Assembly: GCA_026129865.1 (NCBI GenBank)
Contig: JAHCHG010000002.1
Span: 62,001-126,000 of the forward strand
Direction: 5' to 3'
Origin: Pyrinomonadaceae bacterium
Lineage (GTDB): Bacteria > Acidobacteriota > Blastocatellia > Pyrinomonadales > Pyrinomonadaceae
DNA length: 64,000 nucleotides
Of this stretch, positions 31,538 through 39,492 are shown in pieces. The position numbers were made by a program, and so were the translations under genes. Position 1 is the stretch's first letter, and the number at the start of each line of letters is the position of its first letter. Under the pieces are notes generated by a model, which ran no database searches, was not told where the DNA came from, and saw nothing but the letters and a program-made list of their open reading frames with translations.

Positions 31538-32004
31538 CACAAAACCGCCGTCTTTTCGGCGTCGCCGGACGCCTTGGTCTGACGCACGAAGATCTGCGCG
31601 ATATCGCCTTTGAGGCGACAAACGGTCGCACCGAACATACGTCCAAACTTTATGCGACGGAGGCGGACGCGATCATCCGTTCGCTCGAATCGAAACTGCC
31701 CGAATCCGAACGCCGCCGCCGGGCGCGAAAATCGCCGCCGCTCCGCACCGTTCAATATCACCGCCAGAAAGCGGGCGTGCCCGTCATCGCCACCGCCACC
31801 CATATCGATTTTATGAACCGCCTGCGCCGCAAACGCGGCATCAGCGAATCGGGGCTTGAAGATCTTTCGGCACGCGTCAACGGCGGCAAGCGAAAACCCA
31901 AAACCGCAGCCGAGGTGAACCGCGTCATCGAGGCGCTCAAGGCAATGATCCGCCGCGATGCAAAACCCGCCGCTTCGACCGGCGGTTCGAAGGAGGCAGC
32001 ATAA
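31516..32004 (+). CDS. GemA/Mu gp16-like protein (DUF1018)
   Basis: 162 residues with GGAGG eight to nine bases before the ATG. It has a twofold arrangement typical of this family. RSLTQNRRLFGVAGRLGLTHEDLRDIAFEATNGRTEHTSKLYATEADAIIRSLE is followed by a second half with FMNRLRRKRGISESGLEDLSARVNGGKRKPKTAAEVNRVIEALKAM. Mu gp16/GemA alters host gene expression and DNA relaxation; the exact action is not settled. It lies in the early operon as in Mu. Arg-rich linker residues (about 60-80) suggest nucleic-acid contact. Confidence 0.65.
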   Translation: MPKYRSLTQNRRLFGVAGRLGLTHEDLRDIAFEATNGRTEHTSKLYATEADAIIRSLESKLPESERRRRARKSPPLRTVQYHRQKAGVPVIATATHIDFMNRLRRKRGISESGLEDLSARVNGGKRKPKTAAEVNRVIEALKAMIRRDAKPAASTGGSKEAA

Positions 32005-32006
32005 AT

Positions 32007-32300
32007 ATGGATATCTTTGAGATCGCCAATTTCGCAATGCTTTTTCTCGCCGGTATTTTCATCGGCATGTCCGTCGGCGAACACACCGCCTTGCGCCGCG
32101 CCCGCCGTGAAATTCGCCTGCCCGCCCTGTTTCCGGTGCGAAGCGCGCGCCGGAACGCGGGTCTCCAGCCTTCCCGTTTCACGATGCGAAGTCCGCGCCG
32201 GAACGCAGGCTGCCAGCCTGCCGGTTTCCCCGCACCGGTCGCCCGGGCAAATCGCCGGATGGACGAGCGCGACATTCTAAATGCGGAGGTCATCGAATAA
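32007..32300 (+). CDS. Small membrane protein with REP-derived C-terminal part
   Basis: 97 residues with AGGAGG before the ATG. One membrane span (IANFAMLFLAGIFIGMSVG, about 6-24) is followed by a basic tail. From about residue 45 two degenerate copies of the family A palindrome are translated (as RRNAGLQPSRF and RRNAGCQPAGF). So the original protein was probably about 45 residues plus a new C-terminus captured from repeats. It could be a small holin or superinfection protein, but no specific function can be given. Its stop overlaps the next start (TAATG). Confidence 0.55.
   Translation: MDIFEIANFAMLFLAGIFIGMSVGEHTALRRARREIRLPALFPVRSARRNAGLQPSRFTMRSPRRNAGCQPAGFPAPVARANRRMDERDILNAEVIE
32150..32225 (+). 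repeat. Two tandem family A (REP-like) units inside a coding region
   Basis: Units at about 32153-32170 and 32201-32223, the second with the family's perfect core CAGGCTGCCAGCCTG. They are 48 bases apart and share the flanking GATGCGAA/GGTGCGAA. They belong to the same palindrome family that flanks the RAYT gene at 56172-56780. Confidence 0.75.
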
Positions 32301-32920
32301 TGCTAAATTCCGACACCAATTTTCAGGACCGGCTCTGCGGCTTTGCCGACGATTGCGAATGCCTGCGCTGTATCGACACAGGCGTTTGGCTGACGCCGCG
32401 CGGCGAGGTAAATGTTTGCCCCAATATCCTTTTGCGCCTCCCGCATCCGGAACCCAATCCGGCAGCGTCAATATTTCGCCGCGCCGCGCTCCGCTTGTCC
32501 GAAACCGGCTGTCAGATATTTTCCCAGCCCTTTTATCTCGCCCGGTTTCTGACGCGGTTCACATCCGCCCAGCCGTGCCCGCGAACGGAGATCTTCCGAT
32601 CGGTTTTCGATGCCGCCGATCATTCCGAATCTTTTCGTCTGCGCCGGTTTCATTCGCTTGTCGAAGAGCTTCGCCGCGTTTGGCTGCTACCTGTCGGCAG
32701 CCGGAAAGAGGTGCCGAGCGGTTACTGGCTGATCACCGAGCTTGACGATTACAAGCAGTGGTTTGCCCGTACCGCCTCGGCGCCCGTTACCCAGCTCTCA
32801 ACTCTGCACAGAAACGCCCGGCATAATTTTCCGGTTTTTGCCGAGCAGATCGAACTCGATTTTTGGGGGGATTTTTCCGATGCCGAATTACATAGTCGAG
32901 AAAACGGTCGAGAGTTTTAA
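32300..32920 (+). CDS. Early protein with cysteine cluster and C-terminal winged-helix-like part
   Basis: 206 residues. The N-terminus has four or five cysteines (C13, C19, C21, C24 in GFADDCECLRCIDTG, then C40), a possible zinc or iron-sulfur site. The C-terminal third (SLVEELRRVWLLPVGSRKEVPSGYWLITELDDYKQWF) looks like a winged helix, as in replication initiation accessory proteins. It overlaps the next HTH gene by 41 bases. A DNA-binding helper in phage replication is plausible; I do not recognise a family. Confidence 0.6.
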   Translation: MLNSDTNFQDRLCGFADDCECLRCIDTGVWLTPRGEVNVCPNILLRLPHPEPNPAASIFRRAALRLSETGCQIFSQPFYLARFLTRFTSAQPCPRTEIFRSVFDAADHSESFRLRRFHSLVEELRRVWLLPVGSRKEVPSGYWLITELDDYKQWFARTASAPVTQLSTLHRNARHNFPVFAEQIELDFWGDFSDAELHSRENGREF

Positions 32921-33113
32921 GGTCCTCGAAGCGCTCGACCATAAACCGGCTTCGCTCCCGGAAATCGTCAGCCGCGTCGGCGTCGTTCCCGGGCTCAACC
33001 GCAGATTAAAAACCGACGCCGTCAGACGCATTTTGATTACGCTCGAAGCTCTCGGATACGCCCGGGTCGAGCAAAAAAGCAAATTTTGGAGGAGAGGTTA
33101 TAAAACCCTTTAA
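32880..33113 (+). CDS. IclR-like winged-helix DNA-binding protein
   Basis: I start it at the ATG at 32880 behind a G-rich site; longer frames run through the preceding gene. The 77-residue product is one winged helix: VEKTVESFKVLEALDHKPASLPEIVSRVGVVPGLNRRLKTDAVRRILITLEALGYARVEQKSKFWRRGYKTL. This is the DNA-binding fold of the IclR/MarR type without effector domain. Palindromes with ATTCCGA...TCGGAAT begin at its stop codon and lie before the next gene, making them possible targets. Confidence 0.7.
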   Translation: MPNYIVEKTVESFKVLEALDHKPASLPEIVSRVGVVPGLNRRLKTDAVRRILITLEALGYARVEQKSKFWRRGYKTL

Positions 33114-33208
33114 ATTCCGAAATTTCGGAATTTAAAACGCCAATTTCAGCCGATTTTCGGCGTAAACCATTGATTTTATTGAAAACACCGATTCCGATGT
33201 TTCGGAAT
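33109..33208. promoter_or_regulatory. Two ATTCCGA/TCGGAAT palindromes between early genes
   Basis: A perfect 28 bp palindrome (33109-33136) contains ATTCCGAAATTTCGGAAT at its centre. A second inverted repeat with the same arms, ATTCCGA (33191-33197) and TCGGAAT (33202-33208), stands 11 bases before the ATG at 33219. The shared arms suggest a binding site for a dimeric regulator, possibly the winged-helix protein just upstream. Confidence 0.6.
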
Positions 33209-33218
33209 TTAAAAACTT

Positions 33219-34055
33219 ATGGACGATAAACTTGCAAAACTGAAAGAAAAACACGAATTGGAAGAATGGGAACTTCTCTCCGGTGAAGCCAGAGAAAAGT
33301 TAAAAGAGCAGGCGCTAATGTTTTTAGGCGGCATTCATACCGTCGGAAAACTTTCCGAAGCGTTAAGCAGTCAGGAAATGCGCGCGCTCGAAACGTTTCA
33401 AAAAGAGCGGCTGTATCACGCATTCGGCTTTCAAACCTTTGTTGAATTTTTGGGCAGCGATTATTCGCGGATGACCAAAAGCCAGTATTACGAGCGGCTT
33501 CGAATTCTCGACATTGAGGGCGACCGCATTTTCGATCTCTTGAACGATGCCGGGCTTTCCGTTTCAAAGCGCAAACTTCTCGGCAAAGGAAATATCCAGC
33601 TCGACGGCGAAACACTGATCGTCGTCGGCGACGACGGCGACGAAACCGAGATCGAGATCTCCGACCGCTCGCGCATCCTCGAAACGCTCAGCGCGCTTGC
33701 CGATGCAAACGCCGACAAATCCAGAAAGATCGAACGCGGCGAAGCCGACAATAAACGGCTGAAGGAAAAGGTTGTCGAGCTCGAAAACACGCCCGGCGCG
33801 CGCGGACGCCTTTCGCCGATGGACGAGGCTGCCGCCGGTGCTCTCGTCCATCTCGCCGCGCTCGCCGCGCAGATCGAGCAATCGCCGGTTGCCGAGATCG
33901 ACCAATTTCTACACCGCGATTTCAATCTGCTGGTCGCCCAGTGGAACCGGATAAATTACGCTCTGGCAGACAACGGTTTGAGCGAAAAGGCACGCGAGCT
34001 GACCGAATCGGACGAAGACCGCATCGCCGCGCTGCTCGACGACGGACTGCTCTAA
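33219..34055 (+). CDS. Early protein of unknown function, helical DNA-associated type
   Basis: 278 residues, highly charged and helical. The N-terminal part (about 1-60) is a coiled coil. The middle (about 60-115, FQKERLYHAFGFQTFVEFLGSDYSRMTKSQYYERLRIL) resembles the KfrA/ParB-accessory type of helical DNA-binding segment. A second coiled coil follows near 150-190 (ADKSRKIERGEADNKRLKEKVVELEN). The last part is helical. It may bind DNA and organise the phage genome during transposition, but that is inference. Two palindromic sites precede it, suggesting regulated expression. Confidence 0.6.
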   Translation: MDDKLAKLKEKHELEEWELLSGEAREKLKEQALMFLGGIHTVGKLSEALSSQEMRALETFQKERLYHAFGFQTFVEFLGSDYSRMTKSQYYERLRILDIEGDRIFDLLNDAGLSVSKRKLLGKGNIQLDGETLIVVGDDGDETEIEISDRSRILETLSALADANADKSRKIERGEADNKRLKEKVVELENTPGARGRLSPMDEAAAGALVHLAALAAQIEQSPVAEIDQFLHRDFNLLVAQWNRINYALADNGLSEKARELTESDEDRIAALLDDGLL

Positions 34056-34095
34056 TAAAACACCCGATACATTATTAATAGGAGATTTTTCGATT

Positions 34096-34722
34096 ATGAA
34101 ATACAAAATGACATACGAACAGGCGGAGTTTGCCGCCGAGCTGTGCGAAACCTACGGCATCGACCCGGACGAGGTCTTGTTTTTTACCGAAGATTCGCGC
34201 CCGTTTTTAACGTACGAGGCGACCTGTTCGCTGTGCAACCGGCTGACCGAGCTGCGCTCGATAAATATCGAACCGGTGAAAACCGTTTTCCCGGACAGTT
34301 TGTCGATGAAATGCACGCTGACGCTCGCCTCCGGCGATACGCGCTCGGCGGTCGGGGTTGCCAATCTCAACGAAGAGGTCGACGGCAAAAAGCTGACCGA
34401 AGCGCAGGCATACCAGCTGGCAAGTTCGCGCGCTATCAGAGCCGCGCTGCGCACCGCCGGAATCGACCTGTTAAAACTCCATAACCAGCAGAAAACCGGC
34501 TTTTCCGGCGAAAAACAAAAATCCAATTTCAATACCCTGCTCGGGCAGGCACACAAGCTCGGCGCCGCCGCCGGGCTGATCGTCGGCGACGACAAAAGCG
34601 CCTGGCGAACCATTCTGTCCAACCGCTACGGCGTTTTTCACAGCAATCATCTGGCAGAAGACGAACTGGCGGATTTTGTCGCAGTTTTAAGCACGCTGGC
34701 GCCGAAACGGCGCACAGTCTGA
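34096..34722 (+). CDS. Early protein, possibly recombination/annealing-related
   Basis: 208 residues with AGGAG about ten bases before the ATG. It contains the pattern LTEAQAYQLASSRAIRAALRTAGIDLLKLH, which recalls the 'A.SrAlR.Al..aG' block of single-strand annealing and Rad52-like phage proteins. Before it, KCTLTLASGDTRSAVGVANLNE fits paired beta strands. The C-terminal HKLGAAAGLIVGDDKSAWRTIL is helical. The family is not certain, so I do not give a name. A terminator separates it from the transposase gene. Confidence 0.5.
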   Translation: MKYKMTYEQAEFAAELCETYGIDPDEVLFFTEDSRPFLTYEATCSLCNRLTELRSINIEPVKTVFPDSLSMKCTLTLASGDTRSAVGVANLNEEVDGKKLTEAQAYQLASSRAIRAALRTAGIDLLKLHNQQKTGFSGEKQKSNFNTLLGQAHKLGAAAGLIVGDDKSAWRTILSNRYGVFHSNHLAEDELADFVAVLSTLAPKRRTV

Positions 34723-34737
34723 ATTTTGTAATCGGGC

Positions 34738-34773
34738 AAAAACGCGTCTTTCCGCCAACCCGGGCGCGTTTTT
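34738..34773 (+). terminator. Terminator before the transposase gene
   Basis: AAAAACGCG (34738-34746) pairs with CGCGTTTTT (34765-34773), a nine-bp stem with U tail. It lies 15 bases after the stop of the previous gene and 14 before the transposase ATG. It may hold transposase expression low, with partial read-through from the early promoter. Confidence 0.7.
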
Positions 34774-34787
34774 ATAAAAAAACGAAT

Positions 34788-36551
34788 ATGAAAACTATGT
34801 CGAACCGCAAACTCTCAGAATCGGATTGTGCCGATATTTGCGCTGCTCTTAAAGGGCTCAAGGGTGCGAAACTGTCGGCGGAAGCCGCGCGTTTAGCCGA
34901 ATTTTACCGGGTGTCCAAGGCGACGATTTACGAACGCACGCGCTCCGCGCGTCCGCGCCGCAAAAAGCGCAGCGATGCCGGAACGCGAAAGATCGATCTG
35001 ATGGAAAACGAAGCCGTTCGCGGCGTGGCGGAGTTTGTTGCCAATCAAAAACTGGCGCCGGTGCTGGCGCTCGAAACCGTCAGGGAAAATCCTCATATTT
35101 TTGGGGAACTGCCGGAAATGTCTATCGGCACCATGCGCCGGTATTTACGCGAACACGGCATCAGCCGCGTTCAGCAAACGAAAATTCGTATGATTCACAG
35201 ATCGTTTAGGGCTAAATTGCCCGGCGACATTTTTCAATTCGATATGTCGGGCGTCAAGGAACGCTGGGTCGATGTCCGCACCAGACGGATCCACAAAGTC
35301 TCCGTTCTGGAGGTTTCCAAAAATCACGCCAATCGCCGCAGCGACCGGATACCGCTCTGGAAATTTACCCTGGTCGACGATCATTCCTCGAAAAAATTTG
35401 CGCGTTTTGCCGCCTGTTCGAAACCGAACACGCTGCACGTCGTGGAGTTTTTAAAACAGGCGTTTTCGGCGATGGGTTTGCCGAAAATGCTCTATACCGA
35501 TCGCGATGCGATCATCCATAACAAACGGATGCAGCGCGGCGCGGCATTTATCAACGAGGCGTTCAAAACCAGCGGCGGATTTCAGATCGTCGCCCATACG
35601 CCGGGCAATCCGCAGGCGACCGGCAAGGTCGAACGCGCCCACCAGATCGTCGAAGAATACGAACGTCTGATCGGCATCAAAGCCGAATTCGGCAACCAGC
35701 CGCATATCGAATCGCTTAACCGGTTTGCCGATTGGATGTGCGACCGCTATAACAACCGGACACACAGCACGCTCGGTTCGGCGCCTAATATTTTGTTCAG
35801 AAATACGACCGGTGCCGTGCGCGAGATCGACCCGGCGCAGTTCGATGCCGCGTTCAAGGCTCGCGATCTGGTTTGCCGCGTCAATCCGGACGTTTCGATC
35901 GCGGTCGACGGCGTCAAATACCAGCTGTCGCGCCGCGCCGCCGATCCGTTTATCGAGCTTGCCGCCGCCGGTGCGAAGATCGAGGTTTACTGGATCGACG
36001 ACGACGATTTTTTTGCCTGCATAACGCCTGCCGGCGACGAATATATCGTCGAAAAGATCGAGGCGCGAGCCGACGATGCCGGCGAATTCAAATCCTTGCC
36101 CGAAACAAAAAGCCAATCGACGCGCAAGGCGCTCAAAGAGTCGCAGAATCTGCGAAAATCCGAGATCAAGGAGATCCAGAAAACGCAGGACGAACCCGTT
36201 CTGATCGTTCCCGGCATCGACACCGATATTCCCGAAAAAGAATCGACCGGCATTCTCGAATTTCCGCAGAAAACCGACGGGGGCGACCGCGACCGGCTTG
36301 ACGAGCTGACCCATAATATCGCCGCCGAACGCCATTACCGGCGCAATCTGGATCTCTTCGACGCGCTCGATCTGATGCAGAACGAAGGGCTTGCCCCGGC
36401 AAAACCGTGCGGCGAATTGACCGAAACCAAATCGTGGCTGCGCGGCATTTTCGCCGGACGCGATTTGATCGACGAAGACGAGCTCCGGACGGCGATCGGC
36501 GCGCGCGACCGGCGAAACGACGAACCCAAACGCGCTTTGAAATTTGCTTAA
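34788..36551 (+). CDS. MuA-like DDE transposase
   Basis: 587 residues. An N-terminal HTH (about 8-55, KATIYERTR) and basic linker precede a second DNA-binding region (about 70-130, FGELPEMSIGTMRRYLREHGIS). The rve/RNase H-like core has the acid triad D152 (FQFDMSG), D238 (LYTDRDAII) and E282 (NPQATGKVERAHQ). A beta-barrel region typical of Mu transposase C-terminal parts follows (about 360-430). The C-terminal tail is charged and probably contacts the ATPase. The protein joins phage ends to target DNA in integration and replicative transposition. The MuB-like gene starts six bases downstream. Confidence 0.93.
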   Translation: MKTMSNRKLSESDCADICAALKGLKGAKLSAEAARLAEFYRVSKATIYERTRSARPRRKKRSDAGTRKIDLMENEAVRGVAEFVANQKLAPVLALETVRENPHIFGELPEMSIGTMRRYLREHGISRVQQTKIRMIHRSFRAKLPGDIFQFDMSGVKERWVDVRTRRIHKVSVLEVSKNHANRRSDRIPLWKFTLVDDHSSKKFARFAACSKPNTLHVVEFLKQAFSAMGLPKMLYTDRDAIIHNKRMQRGAAFINEAFKTSGGFQIVAHTPGNPQATGKVERAHQIVEEYERLIGIKAEFGNQPHIESLNRFADWMCDRYNNRTHSTLGSAPNILFRNTTGAVREIDPAQFDAAFKARDLVCRVNPDVSIAVDGVKYQLSRRAADPFIELAAAGAKIEVYWIDDDDFFACITPAGDEYIVEKIEARADDAGEFKSLPETKSQSTRKALKESQNLRKSEIKEIQKTQDEPVLIVPGIDTDIPEKESTGILEFPQKTDGGDRDRLDELTHNIAAERHYRRNLDLFDALDLMQNEGLAPAKPCGELTETKSWLRGIFAGRDLIDEDELRTAIGARDRRNDEPKRALKFA

Positions 36552-36557
36552 AAAACC

Positions 36558-37697
36558 ATGATGGATTTCGACGCCTTCGACGCGTTCTTAAAACGCCATA
36601 AACTTTCCAGCCGCCGTTTTGCCGATCTCGCCGGACAATGGTCGATCGGGAAAACGAGTGTGTCGCGCCTGCGCGGCGCAAATACCGACAGCGCAGCGGT
36701 TTCGCAATCGTTTTTGCGAAAGGTCGAACCGCTGCTTATTCAAACAATAACCCGATTTCTGCAGGATACCGGTCATTCCGCCGCCGAGATTCGCGCAGAA
36801 CTTGTAAAAATTTTTGAGGAGATCCCGGATATGATCGCAACCCGTACAAAACTCGATTACGACGTTTTAGATTTTTTCGGTCTCGAACGCGACCCGTTCG
36901 CGCTCGAATCCGACCCGCGCAGCGCGCAGGAAGTTTTTAATACAAAACCGCTCGACCGGCTCGTGCGCCGCATCGAAGATGCCGTCAATTACCAGGGCTT
37001 TCTGGGCATTCTCGGCGAGGTCGGTGCGGGTAAAACGACGTTGAAAAACCGCATTGTCGACGCCCATCGGCGTTCCGGTAAAATTCATTTTCTTTTCCCG
37101 AAATTTGCCGAAATGCGCAAGGTTTCCGCCGCCGCGATAGTTTATTTCATTTTGGAATATTTCGGTCAGAAACCGCGCCAGCGTCTGGTTTCGGCTCAGG
37201 CACAGCTCGAACGCCTGCTTGCCGAACTCAACGAACGCGGCGAACGCGTCTGTCTCGGGTTCGACGAATGCCACCGGCTGCACGACGTAACGCTCACCGC
37301 TCTTAAAAACTTTTACGAACTCGGCACCGGCGGATACGACCGCTTTCTCGGGCTCGTCCTTTTCGGTCAGCCGCAGTTCGAAATGCGCCTGATCACCGCA
37401 AATTTCCGCGAGATTGCCGAACGGCTCGAGATCGTAAAAATGCCGCCGGTCGGGAAGGTCGCCGCCGAATATATCGATCACCGGCTTCGCCTGGCGGGAG
37501 GCTCGATCGACAATCTGTTCGAAAAACGCGCCGTCGAGCTGATCGCCGCCGCCGCTTCTTCGCCCCTCGCCATCGGCAATATGGCAAATAAAGCGCTCGT
37601 TGCGGCATACGAAAAAGGCGAACCAAAGGTGCTTGCCCGATTTATTGAAATAGACAAGGAACCGAAAACGTTTCGCGCCGCCCGTGCGGCTCGATAG
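36558..37697 (+). CDS. MuB-like AAA+ transposition ATPase
   Basis: 379 residues. The N-terminal region (1-95) has an HTH-like start (RHKLSSRRFADLAGQWSIGKTSVSRLRG), as MuB has a DNA-binding HTH there. The AAA+ core begins near 100 (FFGLERDPFALESDPR), with Walker A GEVGAGKTT (153-161), Walker B CLGFDECH (232-239) and a sensor region LGLVLFGQPQF. This is the ExeA/TniB/MuB type. It forms filaments on target DNA, selects targets and confers immunity near phage ends. It lies just downstream of the transposase and is presumably co-expressed. Confidence 0.9.
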   Translation: MMDFDAFDAFLKRHKLSSRRFADLAGQWSIGKTSVSRLRGANTDSAAVSQSFLRKVEPLLIQTITRFLQDTGHSAAEIRAELVKIFEEIPDMIATRTKLDYDVLDFFGLERDPFALESDPRSAQEVFNTKPLDRLVRRIEDAVNYQGFLGILGEVGAGKTTLKNRIVDAHRRSGKIHFLFPKFAEMRKVSAAAIVYFILEYFGQKPRQRLVSAQAQLERLLAELNERGERVCLGFDECHRLHDVTLTALKNFYELGTGGYDRFLGLVLFGQPQFEMRLITANFREIAERLEIVKMPPVGKVAAEYIDHRLRLAGGSIDNLFEKRAVELIAAAASSPLAIGNMANKALVAAYEKGEPKVLARFIEIDKEPKTFRAARAAR

Positions 37698-37708
37698 GAG
37701 AAATTTTA

Positions 37709-38071
37709 ATGCTGAAATTCTTAAAAAATATCTCGCCCGATGCCGCCGTTCATATTTTCGGCACCGGCGAGGTCCGCTCGGTCGTCGTCGGCACCGTTCA
37801 CCGGCTCGACGGCTCGTCGAACGAAGCCGTTATCTTTATCGCCGAATCTCCGCGCCCGGCTTCCGCGGAATTTAAACAGCGGCTCGATTCGGTCGCGTGC
37901 ATCTGCGGCGATCAGAAACAAAAAGGGCTGCCGTTTTGCGGAAAATGCTTTTGCCGTCTGCCCGTCGAACTGCGCGACCTGCTCCGCGCCAAACGCGGCG
38001 CCGAGCTCGAAGCCGTCTACGATTTCGCGCTCGCCAGCCGCCGCCGCGCCGCAAGGAGAAAAACGCGATGA
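37709..38071 (+). CDS. Small zinc-ribbon-like protein
   Basis: 120 residues with AGGAG before its ATG. The N-terminal half is beta-rich (AVHIFGTGEVRSVVVGTVHRLDGSSNEAVIFIAE). Four cysteines follow in VACICGDQKQKGLPFCGKCFCRL, with CxC and CxxCxC spacing, a zinc-ribbon. A basic C-terminus (ASRRRAARRKTR) suggests nucleic-acid binding. It is the third gene of the transposase operon and may assist transposition or replication. Its stop overlaps the next small ORF. Confidence 0.65.
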   Translation: MLKFLKNISPDAAVHIFGTGEVRSVVVGTVHRLDGSSNEAVIFIAESPRPASAEFKQRLDSVACICGDQKQKGLPFCGKCFCRLPVELRDLLRAKRGAELEAVYDFALASRRRAARRKTR

Positions 38072-38133
38072 TCTTTTCGATCTTTAATTCGATCCGATTC
38101 GCCGCGCGCTGGCTCGCCGCCTGGATGAAATAA
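38068..38133 (+). CDS. 21-residue amphipathic peptide
   Basis: A very short ORF (MIFSIFNSIRFAARWLAAWMK) with AAGGAG nine bases before its ATG, overlapping the stop of the preceding gene by ATGA. Both the good ribosome site and the coupling suggest real translation. The peptide is hydrophobic with spaced Arg/Lys and could lie along a membrane. It is followed two bases later by a family A palindrome. Function unknown. Confidence 0.5.
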   Translation: MIFSIFNSIRFAARWLAAWMK

Positions 38134-38134
38134 A

Positions 38135-38340
38135 GGAGCGCAGGCTGCCAGCCTGCGCAAACCAAAGGCAGAAACGCGACCGCCAGGAAGCGTGCCCGCT
38201 TGAAAGGGCAGAAACGCGACCGCTAGGGAGCGTGCCTGCTCGCGATCGGAAAACATTTTGCCCGCGAACCAAAGGCAGAAACGCGACCGCTAGGAAGCGT
38301 GCAGACTGCAGAAACACGCACGCAGTAAGTGTGCTGACAG
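38135..38340 (+). repeat. Cluster of family A and B palindromes
   Basis: One family A unit (38135-38158) and four family B units (38167-38199, 38206-38239, 38273-38303 and 38307-38335) lie head to tail. Family B has the core AACGCGACCGCTAGGGAGCG or the variant ACACGCACGCAGTAAGTGTG. The second B unit continues into a family D fragment; this 63-base composite (38206-38268) is repeated exactly at 39035-39097. No gene is seen here. Confidence 0.85.
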
Positions 38341-38352
38341 CACGGAGGAAAG

Positions 38353-38577
38353 ATGGAAATTACAATGATGTATTCATACGAGGACGAGCGCGCCGAGCTA
38401 CTCCACCGGTGCAAACACTGCGGCTATAAACCGCAATTTCTGGAAGAGGAGGACACGCCCGCCGCGGTTGTGTGCAGCAATACCAATTGCCCGGAGATGC
38501 CGCACATTTTCGGAGAGTTTGGCGACACCGATTCAAAGATTATCGCCCTCTGGAATGCCCAGCATCCGGATCACTAG
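38353..38577 (+). CDS. Lar-like (restriction alleviation) zinc protein
   Basis: 74 residues with GGAGGAAAG before its ATG. It has HRCKHCGYKPQFLEEE, VVCSNTNCPE and the ending SKIIALWNAQ. This is the 'CPFCG...C..C.......AI..WN' plan of Lar-type proteins (CxxC...CxxxxC with a terminal WN). Lar of Rac prophage relieves type I restriction of unmodified DNA by raising host methylation. A similar role here is plausible and would fit the accessory early region, but it is inference from the motif alone. Confidence 0.6.
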   Translation: MEITMMYSYEDERAELLHRCKHCGYKPQFLEEEDTPAAVVCSNTNCPEMPHIFGEFGDTDSKIIALWNAQHPDH

Positions 38578-38634
38578 GAAAAATTTTGCCCGCGAATTAA
38601 CGCTGATTTTCGCGGATTTTATGAAGGAGAATTT

Positions 38635-39018
38635 ATGCACGTAAATAAATTGATTGAAATTTTGTCAAAACATCCGGGCGACACGCCGGTTGAAGTTTTG
38701 AGCGACTGTCCCAACCCTGAGTGCGGGTTTATTTACAGTAAAAAAGTCGTGGGCGCTTTTAGTTCCGATCGATTGAATCAGGACTCAACCGATCTCGAAC
38801 CGTGTTTGGATCTAGTTACGGACGACACCCAATACCAAGAAGTTTTTTCGGCTCAGGATAGATTGACGGAAATAAAACGGGCTTTTCTGGAATATGACGA
38901 GGCGCGCCACATCGATGAACGCTGCTTGCAAAAAGCGCTGATCAGCAAGATCAGTGAAATTCTGGACAAAGTCGACTGGATCTATTTAGAAAAACCTGCA
39001 GAAACGCGCACGAAGTAA
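38635..39018 (+). CDS. Hypothetical early protein, C-terminus read from a repeat
   Basis: 127 residues with AAGGAG before its ATG. The start, MHVNKLIEILSKHPGDTPVEVLSDCPNPECGFIY, has the 'kPxdTpVevlsDC' pattern of small phage proteins. The centre is acidic and helical (EIKRAFLEYDEARHIDERCLQKALISKISEILDKVDWIYLEK). The last residues (PAETRTK) are encoded by a family B repeat that supplies the stop, so the natural C-terminus was lost or replaced. Function unknown. Confidence 0.55.
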   Translation: MHVNKLIEILSKHPGDTPVEVLSDCPNPECGFIYSKKVVGAFSSDRLNQDSTDLEPCLDLVTDDTQYQEVFSAQDRLTEIKRAFLEYDEARHIDERCLQKALISKISEILDKVDWIYLEKPAETRTK

Positions 39019-39110
39019 GCGTGCTGCTTTAACAGGGCAGAAACGCGACCGCTAGGGAGCGTGCCTGCTCGCGATCGGAAAACATTTTGCCCGCGAAATA
39101 CGCGGAAAGG
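38998..39110 (+). repeat. Family B and D repeat cluster
   Basis: Family B units at 38998-39026 (variant with CACGAAGTAAGCGTG) and 39035-39068 are followed by a family D composite up to about 39110. The first unit overlaps the end of the previous gene. The composite 39035-39097 is identical to 38206-38268. Confidence 0.85.
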
Positions 39111-39141
39111 CGCGGAAGGAGTTTTGCCCGCGAAAATATAT

Positions 39142-39381
39142 ATGAGATATCTTCTCGAAATCGGACAGTGCGGAGTTGTCAGCCAAAATTATGAGTACAC
39201 CAGGCTCGCCTTAGGAGTCCTGCGTTTAATCACTTTTCAACAAGAATCAATGTCTGACAGCGTTGACTTTTTAACTAAGCGATTTTACGAGAAATTCGCG
39301 CCTTACGGCTGTTACGCAAGAATTTCAGATATGAGCACCGGAAAGGTCGTATTTACAAACAAAAGTGAGTTTAGATATTGA
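39142..39381 (+). CDS. Small hypothetical protein
   Basis: I start it at 39142; the frame extends left only through repeat sequence (39061-39141), which is not credible coding. The 79-residue product MRYLLEIGQCGVVSQNYEYTRLALGVLRLITFQQESMSDSVDFLTKRFYEKFAPYGCYARISDMSTGKVVFTNKSEFRY has no recognised domain. Its ATG lacks a strong ribosome site but follows an AT-rich stretch. It lies alone between repeat clusters, a typical accessory gene place. Confidence 0.45.
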   Translation: MRYLLEIGQCGVVSQNYEYTRLALGVLRLITFQQESMSDSVDFLTKRFYEKFAPYGCYARISDMSTGKVVFTNKSEFRY

Positions 39382-39393
39382 ATTTCCGGTTTA

Positions 39394-39430
39394 AGGCAGA
39401 AACGCGACCGCCAGGAAGCGTGCCTGCTCG
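39394..39430 (+). repeat. Family B repeat unit
   Basis: One unit with AACGCGACCGCCAGGAAGCG after the preceding gene's stop. A short hairpin-like extension follows to about 39440. It separates two small accessory genes. Confidence 0.8.
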
Positions 39431-39492
39431 GCGGTCTTAATAAATGACCCGATCACGTCTAAACGTGATGTTCCGAATTATCGCTAATTTAA

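Noticed and set aside
35451-36335. Minus-strand ORF of 294 codons inside the transposase gene
   Set aside because: Antisense to the conserved DDE core, so it is a by-product of the GC-rich codon use of that gene.
39061-39141. N-terminal extension of the 79-residue protein
   Set aside because: It would be translated repeat sequence (ARDRKTFCPR) that recurs at 38232 in another context, so I start the gene at 39142.
38135-39430. The spaced palindromes as a CRISPR array
   Set aside because: Spacing is irregular, units are imperfect hairpins of two families, and genes lie between them.
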